NCBI GenBank assembly: GCA_025408425.1
Contig: JANXYX010000052.1
Coordinates: forward strand, 1 to 64,000
From: Granulicella sp.
Lineage (GTDB): Bacteria; Acidobacteriota; Terriglobia; Terriglobales; Acidobacteriaceae
Reading direction: 5' to 3'
Length of the DNA: 64,000 bases
Within the stretch, counting starts at the first letter, position 1, and the number at the start of each line of letters is the position of its first letter. Made by a program: the position numbers and the translations under genes. This document shows, piece by piece, positions 1 through 8,742 of this stretch. Below the pieces are notes generated by a model. It ran no database searches, was not told where the DNA came from, and saw nothing but the letters and a program-made list of their open reading frames with translations.

Positions 1-57
1 GGGAACGTCAGCTTCCCAAGCTGAATGTCGCCGGTTCGATCCCGGTCTCCCGCTCCA
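1..57 (+). tRNA. tRNA-Gly (anticodon CCC), 5' end cut by the window edge
   Basis: This is the 3' part of a tRNA. Stem CAGC (9-12) pairs with GCTG (20-23) around the seven-base loop TTCCCAA (13-19), which places anticodon CCC at 15-17 and makes it a glycine tRNA. A T-arm with loop TTCGATC follows. The acceptor strand CTCCCGC (47-53), discriminator T and an encoded CCA (55-57) close the gene. The acceptor 5' strand and most of the D-arm lie outside the window. Confidence 0.93.
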
Positions 58-89
58 AAGCTTGAACTTCAGCCAATTGAGTCGTTAGT

Positions 90-133
90 AGCAATGGAAG
101 AGGCCACCCATCCGGGTGGCCTCTTCCATTGCT
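90..133. terminator. Perfect 20-bp inverted repeat, bidirectional terminator
   Basis: Twenty bases at 90-109 are exactly complementary to 114-133, with a 4-base loop ATCC. It lies between the tRNA (plus strand) and the stop of the protease gene (minus strand), so it fits a terminator shared by two convergent units. The flanks lack a long T-run, so the mechanism is inferred from stem strength and position. Confidence 0.75.
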
Positions 134-142
134 GATACGTAG

Positions 143-1762
143 TTAGCGGCTAGCGGTAGTGGTGCTTTTCTGAGAAGAGCGCAAGTGATCTTCCAGCGCC
201 TGGGCCTGTGGCATGAAGCCAATGGCCTTGGCGATCTGGGGATCCCATGCTGCGCGGATCTTGAGGCCTTCGAGTTGGCCGAACTGGGAGGTGAAGAGTT
301 CGCTCTTGATGCTCTCCTTGATCCAGTCGTCGACGCCTGCAATGTCTGCATCGGTGTAGTCGATCGAGTTGGATTTCAGGAACTCCTTGAACTGCTGCAT
401 GACGGCGTCATCCACCTGGAATTCTTTGGCTACCGTGTGAGTGGCGAGGTAGTGCTTGCTGAAGTTGAAGAAGGCATAGTGCTGGAGGAGGGTGTCCTGG
501 AAGTGATTTGATTTGAGATTGTCGATCTTCTCGTCGGGTGTGATGCCACCGCCACCATAGACGGTACGACCGGAGTCGGTTAGCTTGACCTCGAGGCTGC
601 TCTTGTCCTTTGGGTGATCGGCGTTATCGCGGACGTAGTAGTAGTCGTAGAGCGAGACGTGGTCGTAGTTGCGCTGGATGAGGCGTCCTGAGGGGGTGTA
701 GTAGTGGTAGGTGGTAAGGGCGAGACCGGTATTCTCCGCGACCTGGAAGACGGTCTGAACGAGTCCCTTGCCAAAGGTTGTTTCTCCGACGATGAGCGCG
801 CGATCGTGATCCTGAAGGGCCCCGGAGACGATCTCAGCCGCTGAAGCGGTGTTCCGGTTGACGAGGACAACGATCGGATACTTGTTTCCTTCTTCACCGT
901 GGGCAGCGCGATAGACCTGGTCGGGGAAGGCGCGGCCGCGTTGCGATACGACGATCTGGCCTTTCTGGAGGAACTTGTCCGACATGTTTACTGCTTCGTT
1001 GAGCAGGCCGCCAGGGTTGCCGCGGAGGTCGATGACCAGACCCTTTATTTCACCGAATTTGTCGAGCGCATCACCTACTTCGCGGCTGGTGGTCTCCATG
1101 AAATTAGTTACGTGGATATAACCGATACCAGGGCGGACCATGAAGGCGAGGTCGACGGAGTAGCGGGGAATCTCATCGCGGATGAGGTCAAATACGAGAG
1201 GCTTGGCCGAGCCTTCACGGCTCATGGTGACGGAAACGTGGGTGCCCTTGGGGCCTTTGAGTAGCGAGGCCACGGCTGCGGAGTCCATGCCTTCGGTACT
1301 CTTGCCGTCGATGGAGACGATGACGTCACCTGGGCGGATGCCGGCTTTGTAGGAGGGTGTTCCCTCGAAGGGAGCGAGGACGACAATTTTGGTGGTGCCG
1401 TTCTTATCGGGTTGCGGCTGGATCTGCATTCCTACGCCGTAGTACTTACCGTGCTGATCTTCGCGCATCTGGGCGAAGGCCTTGGGATCGTAGAAGTTCG
1501 AGTGCGGATCGAGGGTGTGTAGCATGCCCGGGATGGCACCATCGTAGATAGCCTTGTCCGTCTTGTCGGAGTCGAGTTTTTCGGCGTAATTCTGTTCGAC
1601 GATGGAGTAAACGTCGGTGAATGTGTGGAGGTTGTCGCGGAGGGTCGATTCGTCCGTGGCGGACTGAGCCGCAACCTTTTGACTGATTACGGAGCCGAGT
1701 ACGGCGCAGGTCGCTAGAAAAAGGGTAACGGAGAAGAGTGCGCGTCGGGTACGGGGTGCCAT
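143..1762 (-). CDS. ctpA: S41-family C-terminal processing protease (CtpA/Prc type)
   Basis: This 539-residue periplasmic serine protease removes or degrades C-terminal tails of envelope proteins. A signal/anchor segment (about residues 8-30) is followed by a PDZ domain (about 105-190) and the S41 core. The catalytic Ser-Lys pair is visible as Ser307 in TASAAEI and Lys332 in FGKG, the family's usual spacing. The ATG at 1762 directly precedes a good signal peptide. It is transcribed divergently from the surA-like gene, with about 265 bp of shared upstream DNA, so the two envelope quality-control genes may share regulation (inference). Confidence 0.93.
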   Translation of the reverse strand: MAPRTRRALFSVTLFLATCAVLGSVISQKVAAQSATDESTLRDNLHTFTDVYSIVEQNYAEKLDSDKTDKAIYDGAIPGMLHTLDPHSNFYDPKAFAQMREDQHGKYYGVGMQIQPQPDKNGTTKIVVLAPFEGTPSYKAGIRPGDVIVSIDGKSTEGMDSAAVASLLKGPKGTHVSVTMSREGSAKPLVFDLIRDEIPRYSVDLAFMVRPGIGYIHVTNFMETTSREVGDALDKFGEIKGLVIDLRGNPGGLLNEAVNMSDKFLQKGQIVVSQRGRAFPDQVYRAAHGEEGNKYPIVVLVNRNTASAAEIVSGALQDHDRALIVGETTFGKGLVQTVFQVAENTGLALTTYHYYTPSGRLIQRNYDHVSLYDYYYVRDNADHPKDKSSLEVKLTDSGRTVYGGGGITPDEKIDNLKSNHFQDTLLQHYAFFNFSKHYLATHTVAKEFQVDDAVMQQFKEFLKSNSIDYTDADIAGVDDWIKESIKSELFTSQFGQLEGLKIRAAWDPQIAKAIGFMPQAQALEDHLRSSQKSTTTASR

Positions 1763-2028
1763 GGGTGGAAATGACCTCTCTATTCAAGCGGCGCGCGGTA
1801 CTGCGCAGATGGTGCTGATTACAGTCCTACTTTGGACGGAGTATAGCACCGGTAGGTGAGCGACGGCACGGAACTGACGTGGGATTCGCGTGATGGGGCG
1901 CTGGCGGTTAGAATTGAATCCGGATACCGTCCGGTGCCTGTTGCGAGTCTTATGAGAGAGCGAACGTACCGGACGAGGCAGTCGGGAAGTCCAACCGCGG
2001 ACGTTAGATTTAAAAGATACGAGTGACG

Positions 2029-3945
2029 ATGACCTTGAGAATTTCGCAGTTTGCAGCGGTATGCGGGCTTAGCATACTTACCTTGCCGGGAGTGGTGCTA
2101 GCACAGGCACCGCGGTACCAGAGCCCTTACGCGGTACCATCTGCCCCGCAGCCACAACTTACTTTGCCTACGTCTACGGCGATTACGCCGAATGGGACGG
2201 TGGTGGAGGACGTGATCGCTCGCGTCAACGACCAGATCATCAGCCGCAGCGACCTGGAGCGGAGTGAGCAGCAGCTTGCGCAAGAGTTGCAGCAGGCCAA
2301 TGCCAGCCCGACGGAAGTCGCAGAGAAACAGAAAGACCTGCTGCGGGACAAGATCGACCAGCAGCTTCTGCTTTCGCGCGGAAAAGAGCTGGGTCTGAAC
2401 GCGGATGCCGAGGTGATTCGTCGACTGGACGAGATTCGCAAGCAGAACCATCTGGATACGATGGAAGACCTGGAGAAGGCGGCTCGGTCGCAGGGCGTTT
2501 CCTTTGAAGACTTCAAGGCGAACATTCGCGATGCCGTGATTACGCAACAAGTCGTGCGCGACGAGGTTGGCCGACGACTCCAGATGACTCAGTCGCAGGA
2601 GCAGGCCTTCTACGATCAGCACAAGAAGGAATTTGAGCAGCCGGAGCAGATTCGGTTGAGCGAGATTCTGATTCCGACACCGGCCGACGCTAAGGACGAT
2701 GTGGTGGCGCAGGCTCTGGCAAAGGCCAATGATGTCGCGGCGAAACTGCAGAGCGGCGCAAAGTTCGAAGACCTGGCTAAGACTTATTCGGGTGGACAGA
2801 CGGCTACGCAGGGTGGTGATCTGGGGCTGTTCAAGCGCGGGGCGCTGGCGAAGGTTCTGGAAGACAAGACATTCGATTTGAAGTCGGGTGAGTCGACGGC
2901 TCCGATCCGGACGCGTCAGGGTTTTGTAATCCTCAAGGTGACGGAGCATGTTGCTGCTGGAGTACCGCCGCTGAAGGAAGTTGAACCGCAGATCCAGGAA
3001 GCAATGTATATGCAGCAGATGCAGCCAGCATTGCGCGCGTATCTGACGAAGCTTCGTGAGCAAGCCTATATCGACATCAAGCCGGGATTTGTTGACACAG
3101 GAGCTAGTTACAAACAGACGAAGCCGGTGTTTACCGCGTACACGGCTCCGGTAGTGAAGAAGAAGAAAGTGGAGCAGAAACAACGGTTTGACCGGGGCGG
3201 ACGATTCTCGACCGAGCCCACGAAAGCGGCTGTTGCACCGGCGGCTCCGGCTGCTGTTACGAGTTCTCCTGTTGCTGCGGCACCGGCGACCACCTCGGGT
3301 AGTAAGAAGGCAGTGGCGAGCAACAAGAAGACGAAGATTAGACGGGAGAAGGTGCGGTACGGTCAGGCTCCGCGTAACTCTCTGCCAGCTGGTCCGCAGG
3401 AAGTGGCGGCCGTTGGTGATGTAGCGGGTGCATCCGTCGGGACGACGCCTGGTGGCGCTGCTGCTCCGGGCACGATGATTGCTCCTTTGGAGAGCACGAC
3501 CCAAGCGACTTCGACGTCCGATGCAGATCCGATGGCACCGAAGCCGGTGGTAACAGGGAAGACTCGGTATAGCTCGCGGGAGAAGGAAGTTTTGGCGGCT
3601 AAGAAGGCAGTGAAAACGGCCAAGGCGAAAGAGAAGGCGATTGAAACTCCTGCGGCGATGAATGCTGAAGAGAAGACGGCTCAGCAGACACAGGCCGCGC
3701 CGCTAGGTCTGAACGGCGATACGGGGAAAAAGAAGAAGAAGCAGAAGGAGAAAGGCGCTCCGAAGGAGCGGCTGCAGCAGAAGGAGAAAGAACCTGCTGG
3801 TCCTGCGCAGGAGGCGATGCCTTACCGGACGCCGAAGACTGACTCTACCGCACCGAAGGCGGACTCTGCCGCACCGGCGGCTGGTACGTCTGACAGTTCG
3901 GCGGCTCCGCAGACTCCAACTTCGCCTGCTCCACCGAAAAACTAG
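2029..3945 (+). CDS. SurA-like peptidyl-prolyl cis-trans isomerase with long low-complexity tail
   Basis: This is a periplasmic foldase of the SurA/parvulin class. A signal peptide (LTLPGVVLAQ) is followed by a SurA_N-type helical region (about residues 58-180) and one parvulin (PPIC) domain (about 200-305, with GGDLGLFKRG). The remaining ~300 residues are Lys/Ala/Pro/Thr-rich, with KKKK clusters, and match no domain I know. E. coli SurA has two parvulin domains and is ~430 residues; this protein has one plus the tail. An in-frame GTG lies at 2023, but ATG 2029 is the likelier start. A strong terminator follows at 3963. Being a SurA-type chaperone for outer-membrane proteins is inferred from architecture. 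Confidence 0.85.
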   Translation: MTLRISQFAAVCGLSILTLPGVVLAQAPRYQSPYAVPSAPQPQLTLPTSTAITPNGTVVEDVIARVNDQIISRSDLERSEQQLAQELQQANASPTEVAEKQKDLLRDKIDQQLLLSRGKELGLNADAEVIRRLDEIRKQNHLDTMEDLEKAARSQGVSFEDFKANIRDAVITQQVVRDEVGRRLQMTQSQEQAFYDQHKKEFEQPEQIRLSEILIPTPADAKDDVVAQALAKANDVAAKLQSGAKFEDLAKTYSGGQTATQGGDLGLFKRGALAKVLEDKTFDLKSGESTAPIRTRQGFVILKVTEHVAAGVPPLKEVEPQIQEAMYMQQMQPALRAYLTKLREQAYIDIKPGFVDTGASYKQTKPVFTAYTAPVVKKKKVEQKQRFDRGGRFSTEPTKAAVAPAAPAAVTSSPVAAAPATTSGSKKAVASNKKTKIRREKVRYGQAPRNSLPAGPQEVAAVGDVAGASVGTTPGGAAAPGTMIAPLESTTQATSTSDADPMAPKPVVTGKTRYSSREKEVLAAKKAVKTAKAKEKAIETPAAMNAEEKTAQQTQAAPLGLNGDTGKKKKKQKEKGAPKERLQQKEKEPAGPAQEAMPYRTPKTDSTAPKADSAAPAAGTSDSSAAPQTPTSPAPPKN

Positions 3946-3962
3946 GTAGGGTTCGACAGACA

Positions 3963-3992
3963 CGCGGGGGCTTCGGCCCTCGCGTTTTTTTT
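3963..3992 (+). terminator. Rho-independent terminator
   Basis: Stem CGCGGGGGC (3963-3971) pairs with GCCCTCGCG (3976-3984), one G-T pair, around loop TTCG, and eight T residues follow (3985-3992). It closes the surA-like gene just before the exoribonuclease gene. Confidence 0.93.
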
Positions 3993-4019
3993 GGGTGTGG
4001 GGCGGGTGGAGGTATTCTG

Positions 4020-5006
4020 GTGGCAATGAAAGACTTTTTTATAGCGGATGCGGCGAAGTTCGAAAACAAGGTGGTGACGACGTATTTTGCGTTGTCGTCG
4101 ATGCAGGTTCGAGAGAAGAAGCAGGGTGGGCAGTATCTGTCGCTGGTGCTGGCTGACAAGTCGGGGTCTCTGGAAGCGAAGATGTGGGAGGAGATCGCGG
4201 AGGCTTTGGCGAGTTGCACTGAGGGCTGCTATGTGAAGGTGCAAGGGCAGATATCGAAGTACCAGGGGAAGTTTCAGATTACGCTGACAAAGATGCGGAG
4301 TGCTGCGGAGAACGAGATTGATGCGGCGGATTATCTTCCGGCGACCCGGTTCGATGTTGGCGAGATGTGGACTGAGTTGCTGGGGTATGTGGATGAGTTT
4401 CAGAGTGCCGATTTGAAGCGGCTGGTGCTGGCGTTTCTGGAGGATCCGGCGATTGGGACGGCGTACCGTTCTGCTCCGGCGGCGAAGACGCTGCATCATG
4501 CGTGGCTGGGTGGATTGCTGGAGCATGTGCTGACGCTGGTGCGGGTGTGCCGGGCGACGGTGCCGTTTTACCCGGAGGTGGATGGGGACCTGCTGGTGAC
4601 GGGTGCGATTCTGCATGACATTGGGAAGATCCGGGAGTTGAGTTGGAAGAGCAGCTTTGGGTACACGCTGGAGGGGCAGATGATCGGCCATATCAGCATT
4701 GCTCAGGGGATGCTGGTGGAGAAGGTGAAGGAGATTGGGCCGTTTCCGGAGAAGTTGAGGGTGCTGGTGGAGCACATGATTCTGAGCCACCACGGGAAGT
4801 ATGAGTTTGGATCGCCGAAGCTGCCAATGACTCCTGAGGCGGTGCTACTGAGCGCGTTGGATGATCTTGAGGCGAAGATGCAGAACATGCGCGCGGAGTT
4901 CAGCAAGGCCGCGTCGAATGGCAAGGGGGCAGGGGAGATGACGGACTGGGTGCGAAGCATGGAGCGGCCGGTGCTGAACTCCCTGGCGTATTTGAAGGAC
5001 GAGTAA
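4020..5006 (+). CDS. yhaM: 3'-5' exoribonuclease, YhaM family (OB fold + HD domain)
   Basis: The 328-residue protein has an N-terminal OB-fold nucleic-acid-binding region (about residues 15-100) and an HD phosphohydrolase domain. The metal-binding signatures include the HH of TLHHAWLGG, the HD of AILHDIGKI and the HH of ILSHHGKYEFGSP. This domain pair and length fit YhaM-type 3'-5' exonucleases acting on RNA and single-stranded DNA. Start: GTG at 4020 sits seven bases after GGTGGAGGT; ATG at 4026 is in frame and also possible. It is preceded by a terminator, so it is probably transcribed alone. Confidence 0.9.
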   Translation: MAMKDFFIADAAKFENKVVTTYFALSSMQVREKKQGGQYLSLVLADKSGSLEAKMWEEIAEALASCTEGCYVKVQGQISKYQGKFQITLTKMRSAAENEIDAADYLPATRFDVGEMWTELLGYVDEFQSADLKRLVLAFLEDPAIGTAYRSAPAAKTLHHAWLGGLLEHVLTLVRVCRATVPFYPEVDGDLLVTGAILHDIGKIRELSWKSSFGYTLEGQMIGHISIAQGMLVEKVKEIGPFPEKLRVLVEHMILSHHGKYEFGSPKLPMTPEAVLLSALDDLEAKMQNMRAEFSKAASNGKGAGEMTDWVRSMERPVLNSLAYLKDE

Positions 5007-5100
5007 GGACAGGCTGGACGCGTGAGCGCGCGATGGTGCTGGGACTGCAGGTCGAAACCTCCTTTCCTTGTCCTTTCCTTATCATTGGTCCTTATCATTG

Positions 5101-5395
5101 GGGGGTGCCCCCGGGGGGATACCCCCAGGTAAGATGTTTTTTTACAATGAGATAGCGAATTCTGTGCCGCTAAGCTATTGCAAGCAAGTAACTTACGGGT
5201 AAATATTAGATTCTAAAAGAGATAGAGCCCAGCGGCTGCGCTGGGCTCCAGACTTTTCTGATCTATTTCTATTATAGAAGTTTGGAGTGGGTAAACCGGC
5301 ACTTATTCTCCAGTTGTTTTTGGAGTATAAAGCTTTATTTTTGTTTTACTTGCGTGGTTATGTTTCGATGTAATCGATTGCAAGGGGCTTGACAC
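5101..5395. repeat. Diverged intergenic repeat, copy A
   Basis: This fills most of the 430-bp gap between two convergent genes. It starts with alternating runs of G and C (GGGGGTGCCCCC then GGGGGGATACCCCC) and carries the block GGTAAATATTAGAT (5198-5211). A perfect 10-bp hairpin follows (GAGCCCAGCG 5225-5234 with CGCTGGGCTC 5239-5248, loop GCTG), then a T-rich stretch, the small hairpin TTCTATtATAGAA, and the end GGGGCTTGACA. The same blocks recur in the same order at 44522-44774. No ORF of note is present on either strand. It could be a miniature mobile element or a structured RNA; the sequence alone does not decide. Confidence 0.75.
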
Positions 5396-5435
5396 GAAAG
5401 TTTGGAGCGGTCAGGAGCCGTTGTGGGAGCAGTTC

Positions 5436-6116
5436 CTACTTCGATGGGGCCGGGGCGGGCGTAGCGGTTGCGGGTGGCGTGGGCTTTTTTGCGGCCGGTT
5501 TGGGAGTGGGTTTGCGCTTCTTTTCGGGCGCTGGCGGGTGGGAGACGACTGGGGCTGGGGCAGGGGCGGGTGGGGGGACGGCGCGCAGGGCGGCTTTGAG
5601 GTCGGCTACTTGTTTTTCCTGGGCCAGCGCGGCGGTCTGGAGACGGTCTCCGAGGGCGCGGCGGGCGTCGTCGAGGCTGGCGGTTGCCTGATCGAGAGCT
5701 GCGTTTTGCTGGCTGGGCGCGGATAGACGGCCAATTTGAGCGACACGCAGGAGGACATCGTAGAGTGCCTCAATGTTGCGGTAGGCGGGGAGTACACGCG
5801 CTACGGAGTCAGGCGCTGCGTCGGCGGCGGTGAGGAGGGTGGGAAGGGTGGCGTCGAGATCGTGGCGGATGGAGGTGATGTTGGCGGCGGTCTCGTCGCG
5901 CAGGGTGCTGGAGGTCTTCCACTTGTCGGGGCGGAGTGTGTCGAGGGTGGCTATGACGGTGGTGAGTGCGGGTTGGAGGATGGCAGAGGGCGTTCTGATG
6001 ACCGGCGCAGGTTGTGCTGCGGGCGCTGGACTGGCTGGCGCGGGGGCCTGTGTTGCGGAGGCGGGAATGGTTCCGCAGAGGGTCGTGAGAAGAAGGGCCG
6101 AGGATAGGAGTCGCAT
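5436..6116 (-). CDS. Exported protein of unknown function, Pro/Ala-rich tail
   Basis: I do not recognise the family. The ATG at 6116 begins MRLLSSALLLTTLCG, a clear signal peptide ending near SATQ; an upstream in-frame ATG at 6152 would hide it and is less likely. After a short Ala/Pro linker comes a helical region of about 120 residues with heptad-like leucine and alanine spacing (RPDKWKTSSTLRDE through LAQEKQVADLKAALR), probably coiled coil. The C terminus is Pro/Ala/Lys-rich. The product is likely periplasmic. It stands alone between copy A of the intergenic repeat and the MetE-like gene. Confidence 0.7.
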   Translation of the reverse strand: MRLLSSALLLTTLCGTIPASATQAPAPASPAPAAQPAPVIRTPSAILQPALTTVIATLDTLRPDKWKTSSTLRDETAANITSIRHDLDATLPTLLTAADAAPDSVARVLPAYRNIEALYDVLLRVAQIGRLSAPSQQNAALDQATASLDDARRALGDRLQTAALAQEKQVADLKAALRAVPPPAPAPAPVVSHPPAPEKKRKPTPKPAAKKPTPPATATPAPAPSK

Positions 6117-6344
6117 AACGATTGTTCTCACGTAAAAGTCTGGATTTGCCACTGCCTCAGCCAGATGCGCGGCGAGGCTTTGTTTCTTTGATGCTAAACG
6201 GATCGGATCCGTACTGCTGATTTAGTTCTGGATGCGCTCGACGAGTTGCAATTCGAGAGGCGGACGATACGAGATACGTTTGCAGGCGCGACGCTGGACT
6301 GGGCGTGGTGCCTGTTACTCGCAGGTGGTAGCTGACCTTTGCGG

Positions 6345-7439
6345 TCAGCCCCATACCTGACGGGCAGTGTCTGCCACCAGCTTCATTTTTGCCCATTGGA
6401 CATCTTCGGTCATGAGGTTGCCTTCCATGGTTGAGGCGAAGCCACATTGCGGGCTGAGGGCGAGGTCTTCGAGGGGAACGAATTTTGATGCTGCCTCGAT
6501 CTGCCGGATCAGCGCTGCGGGGTCTTCGAGTTCGGTTCTCTTGGTGCTGACGAGGCCGAGGACCACCTTTTTACCTCTTGGAACGAAGCGCAGGGGGTCA
6601 AATGAGCCGGAGCGCTCGTCGTCGTACTCGAGGAGGAAGCGGTCAACGTCGAGGGTGGAGAAGAGCTTTTCGGCGATGGCGTCGTATCCTCCCTGGGCGT
6701 ACCAGTGGCTGCGGTTGTTTCCGCGGCAGAGATGGATTCCGAGGGTGGTGCCTGGGGTGCGAGCTGCGTTGAAGCCGAGATTGTCGGCGCGTAAGGCTTC
6801 GTCGAGGGTGGTTTCGGGATCGAGGCCCATCTCGGATTTCATCCACTCGCGCCACTTGGAGTCGAGGTAGTAGCTGTAGCGGGGAGCGTCGATCTGGATG
6901 TAGTTGACGCCTCGAGCGGCGAGAAGTTCCATCTCCTGGCGGACGATTTCGGCGATGTCCCAGAGCAGCTCGGAGTAGTTTGCGTAGACCCGGTCGGTGA
7001 CGCCGCGCTTGAAGGCGATGGCGGGGAACTGGGTCGCGCTGGGCATGGTCATTTTGATGGGGCCGGGGGCGTTTTTCTGGAGGAAATCGAGTTCGTGGAG
7101 GGTGAGGGGGCGGAGCTTTTTGAGTTTGGAGGTGACGATTCCGGCGACACGGCTGACGGGGGCGTCTCCCTGAGTGGCCTCCCATGGTCGTGCGACGGCG
7201 TCTTCGAGGTCGAATCCGCTAACGGCATCGGTGAAGTCGCTCATGAAGTTGCGGCGACGGAACTCGCCGTCGGTGAAGATGTTGAAGCCTGCTTCCTTCT
7301 GTTTGGCGAGGATGTGGAGGATGTGTTTGTCTTCGAGTTCCGAGAGTTGTTGCGGATCGATGCCATCGCGGCGAGCCTGCAGTAGTTCGGAGGGACGTAA
7401 GAAGCTGCCGATGTGGTCGGCGCGCCAGGTGTTGGGCAT
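6345..7439 (-). CDS. Cobalamin-independent methionine synthase C-terminal-domain-like protein
   Basis: The 364-residue protein resembles the catalytic C-terminal half of MetE, which moves a methyl group from a folate to a thiol. The zinc site is recognisable: His and Cys in GIHLCRGNNR and a late Cys in LSPQCGFAS. The N terminus RADHIGSFLRP is typical of the stand-alone MetE-C family. It lacks the N-terminal half of MetE (which is ~750 residues), so the methyl donor may differ; core methionine synthases using small donors have this architecture. It is divergent from aroC. Confidence 0.85.
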   Translation of the reverse strand: MPNTWRADHIGSFLRPSELLQARRDGIDPQQLSELEDKHILHILAKQKEAGFNIFTDGEFRRRNFMSDFTDAVSGFDLEDAVARPWEATQGDAPVSRVAGIVTSKLKKLRPLTLHELDFLQKNAPGPIKMTMPSATQFPAIAFKRGVTDRVYANYSELLWDIAEIVRQEMELLAARGVNYIQIDAPRYSYYLDSKWREWMKSEMGLDPETTLDEALRADNLGFNAARTPGTTLGIHLCRGNNRSHWYAQGGYDAIAEKLFSTLDVDRFLLEYDDERSGSFDPLRFVPRGKKVVLGLVSTKRTELEDPAALIRQIEAASKFVPLEDLALSPQCGFASTMEGNLMTEDVQWAKMKLVADTARQVWG

Positions 7440-7566
7440 GATGTCAGGTTTCTCCGGGATGAGTATAGCTGGATTTGCGTGTAGGGCGCCCGGGGAACGG
7501 TTAGCGGCAAGTTGTTACAATAAGAGATTGAACAGAGCTGGCAGAGCCGGATCGTAAGAGAGCTAA

Positions 7567-8742
7567 ATGTTGCGTTTTTCGACAGCTGGAGAGAGCCACG
7601 GGGAGAGTTTGATTGCCCTGGTGAGCGGGATGCCGGCGGGGGTTCCCGTTGAGCAGGAATTTATCAACCACGAGCTTTGGCGGCGGCAGCAGGGGTATGG
7701 GCGCGGCGGCCGGATGCGGATTGAACGGGATACGGCGCATATTCTGAGCGGCGTGAGGCATGGCAAGACGATCGGTTCGCCGATTGCGATGTCGCTGGCG
7801 AATAACGACTGGAAGAACTGGGGTGAGATTCTGCCGGTGGAGACAGGCGACCCCGAGAAGCATAAGGCAGTTGCTTCGCCGCGGCCAGGGCATGCAGATC
7901 TTGCGGGGAGTCTGAAGTATGACTTTCCGGATGCCCGGTATGTACTGGAGCGAGCGAGTGCTCGGGAGAGTGCGGCGAGAGTGGCAGCAGGAGCGATTGC
8001 AAAGCTGCTGCTGCGGTCGATTGGCGTTGAGGTTGGGAGCCATGTGATTCGCGTGGGCAAGGCAGAGCTGCAGCGTCCGGCGGAGTGGGCGGAGATTGCG
8101 GCGCTGAATGCGAAGGAGTCCGTTCTGCTGAACTGCGTCGATGCCGAGAGCGAAGCGGCGATGAAGGCGGAGGTTGATGCTGTGCTGCGTACAGGCGACA
8201 CGATTGGCGGAGTGTTTGAAGTTGTGGTGCATGGTCTGCCGCCGGGTGTGGGGACGCATGCGAACTGGGATGAGCGTCTGGATGGATTGCTGGCCCAGGC
8301 GGTGATGAGTCTGCAGGCGGTGAAGGCTGTGGAGATTGGGCGGGGAGTGACAGCGGCGGAGTCGCTGGGGTCTACCGTGCATGATGCGATTGGGTATGAG
8401 GGCGCGGAGGATGCGTTTACGAAGTTCTCGCGCGAGAAGAATAATGCCGGTGGGATTGAAGGCGGGATTTCGAATGGCGAGGATGTGGTGGTACGTGGGT
8501 ATCTGAAGCCGATATCGACGCTGCGGCGGCCACTGGCGAGCGTGAGTTTTACGACTCGGGAGCCGGTGAAGGCAGCGTATGAACGCAGCGACGTTTGTGT
8601 GGTTCCGGCTGCGGGAGTTGCTGCGGAGGCGATGGTGGCGCTGGCGGTGGCAAAGCTGGCGCTGGAGAAGTTTGGTGGGGATTCGTTGCGTGAGTTGCAG
8701 CGAAATTTTAGTGGCTATTGTGAGCAGATAAAGGCGTACTGA
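7567..8742 (+). CDS. aroC: Chorismate synthase
   Basis: It converts 5-enolpyruvylshikimate-3-phosphate to chorismate using reduced FMN, the last common step to aromatic amino acids. The length of 391 residues is normal. Signatures seen: GESHGESL at the N terminus, GRGGRMRIERD, SPRPGHADLAGSLKYD and NNAGGIEGGISNGED. The ATG at 7567 follows AAGAGAG. Its TGA overlaps the ATG of def by one base, so it leads an aroC-def-fmt-rsmB operon. Confidence 0.97.
   Translation: MLRFSTAGESHGESLIALVSGMPAGVPVEQEFINHELWRRQQGYGRGGRMRIERDTAHILSGVRHGKTIGSPIAMSLANNDWKNWGEILPVETGDPEKHKAVASPRPGHADLAGSLKYDFPDARYVLERASARESAARVAAGAIAKLLLRSIGVEVGSHVIRVGKAELQRPAEWAEIAALNAKESVLLNCVDAESEAAMKAEVDAVLRTGDTIGGVFEVVVHGLPPGVGTHANWDERLDGLLAQAVMSLQAVKAVEIGRGVTAAESLGSTVHDAIGYEGAEDAFTKFSREKNNAGGIEGGISNGEDVVVRGYLKPISTLRRPLASVSFTTREPVKAAYERSDVCVVPAAGVAAEAMVALAVAKLALEKFGGDSLRELQRNFSGYCEQIKAY

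Noticed and set aside
6117..6447. Small minus-strand frame upstream of the exported protein gene
   Set aside because: It overlaps the end of the MetE-like gene, lacks a ribosome-binding site and has no recognisable sequence; the true gap holds no visible gene.
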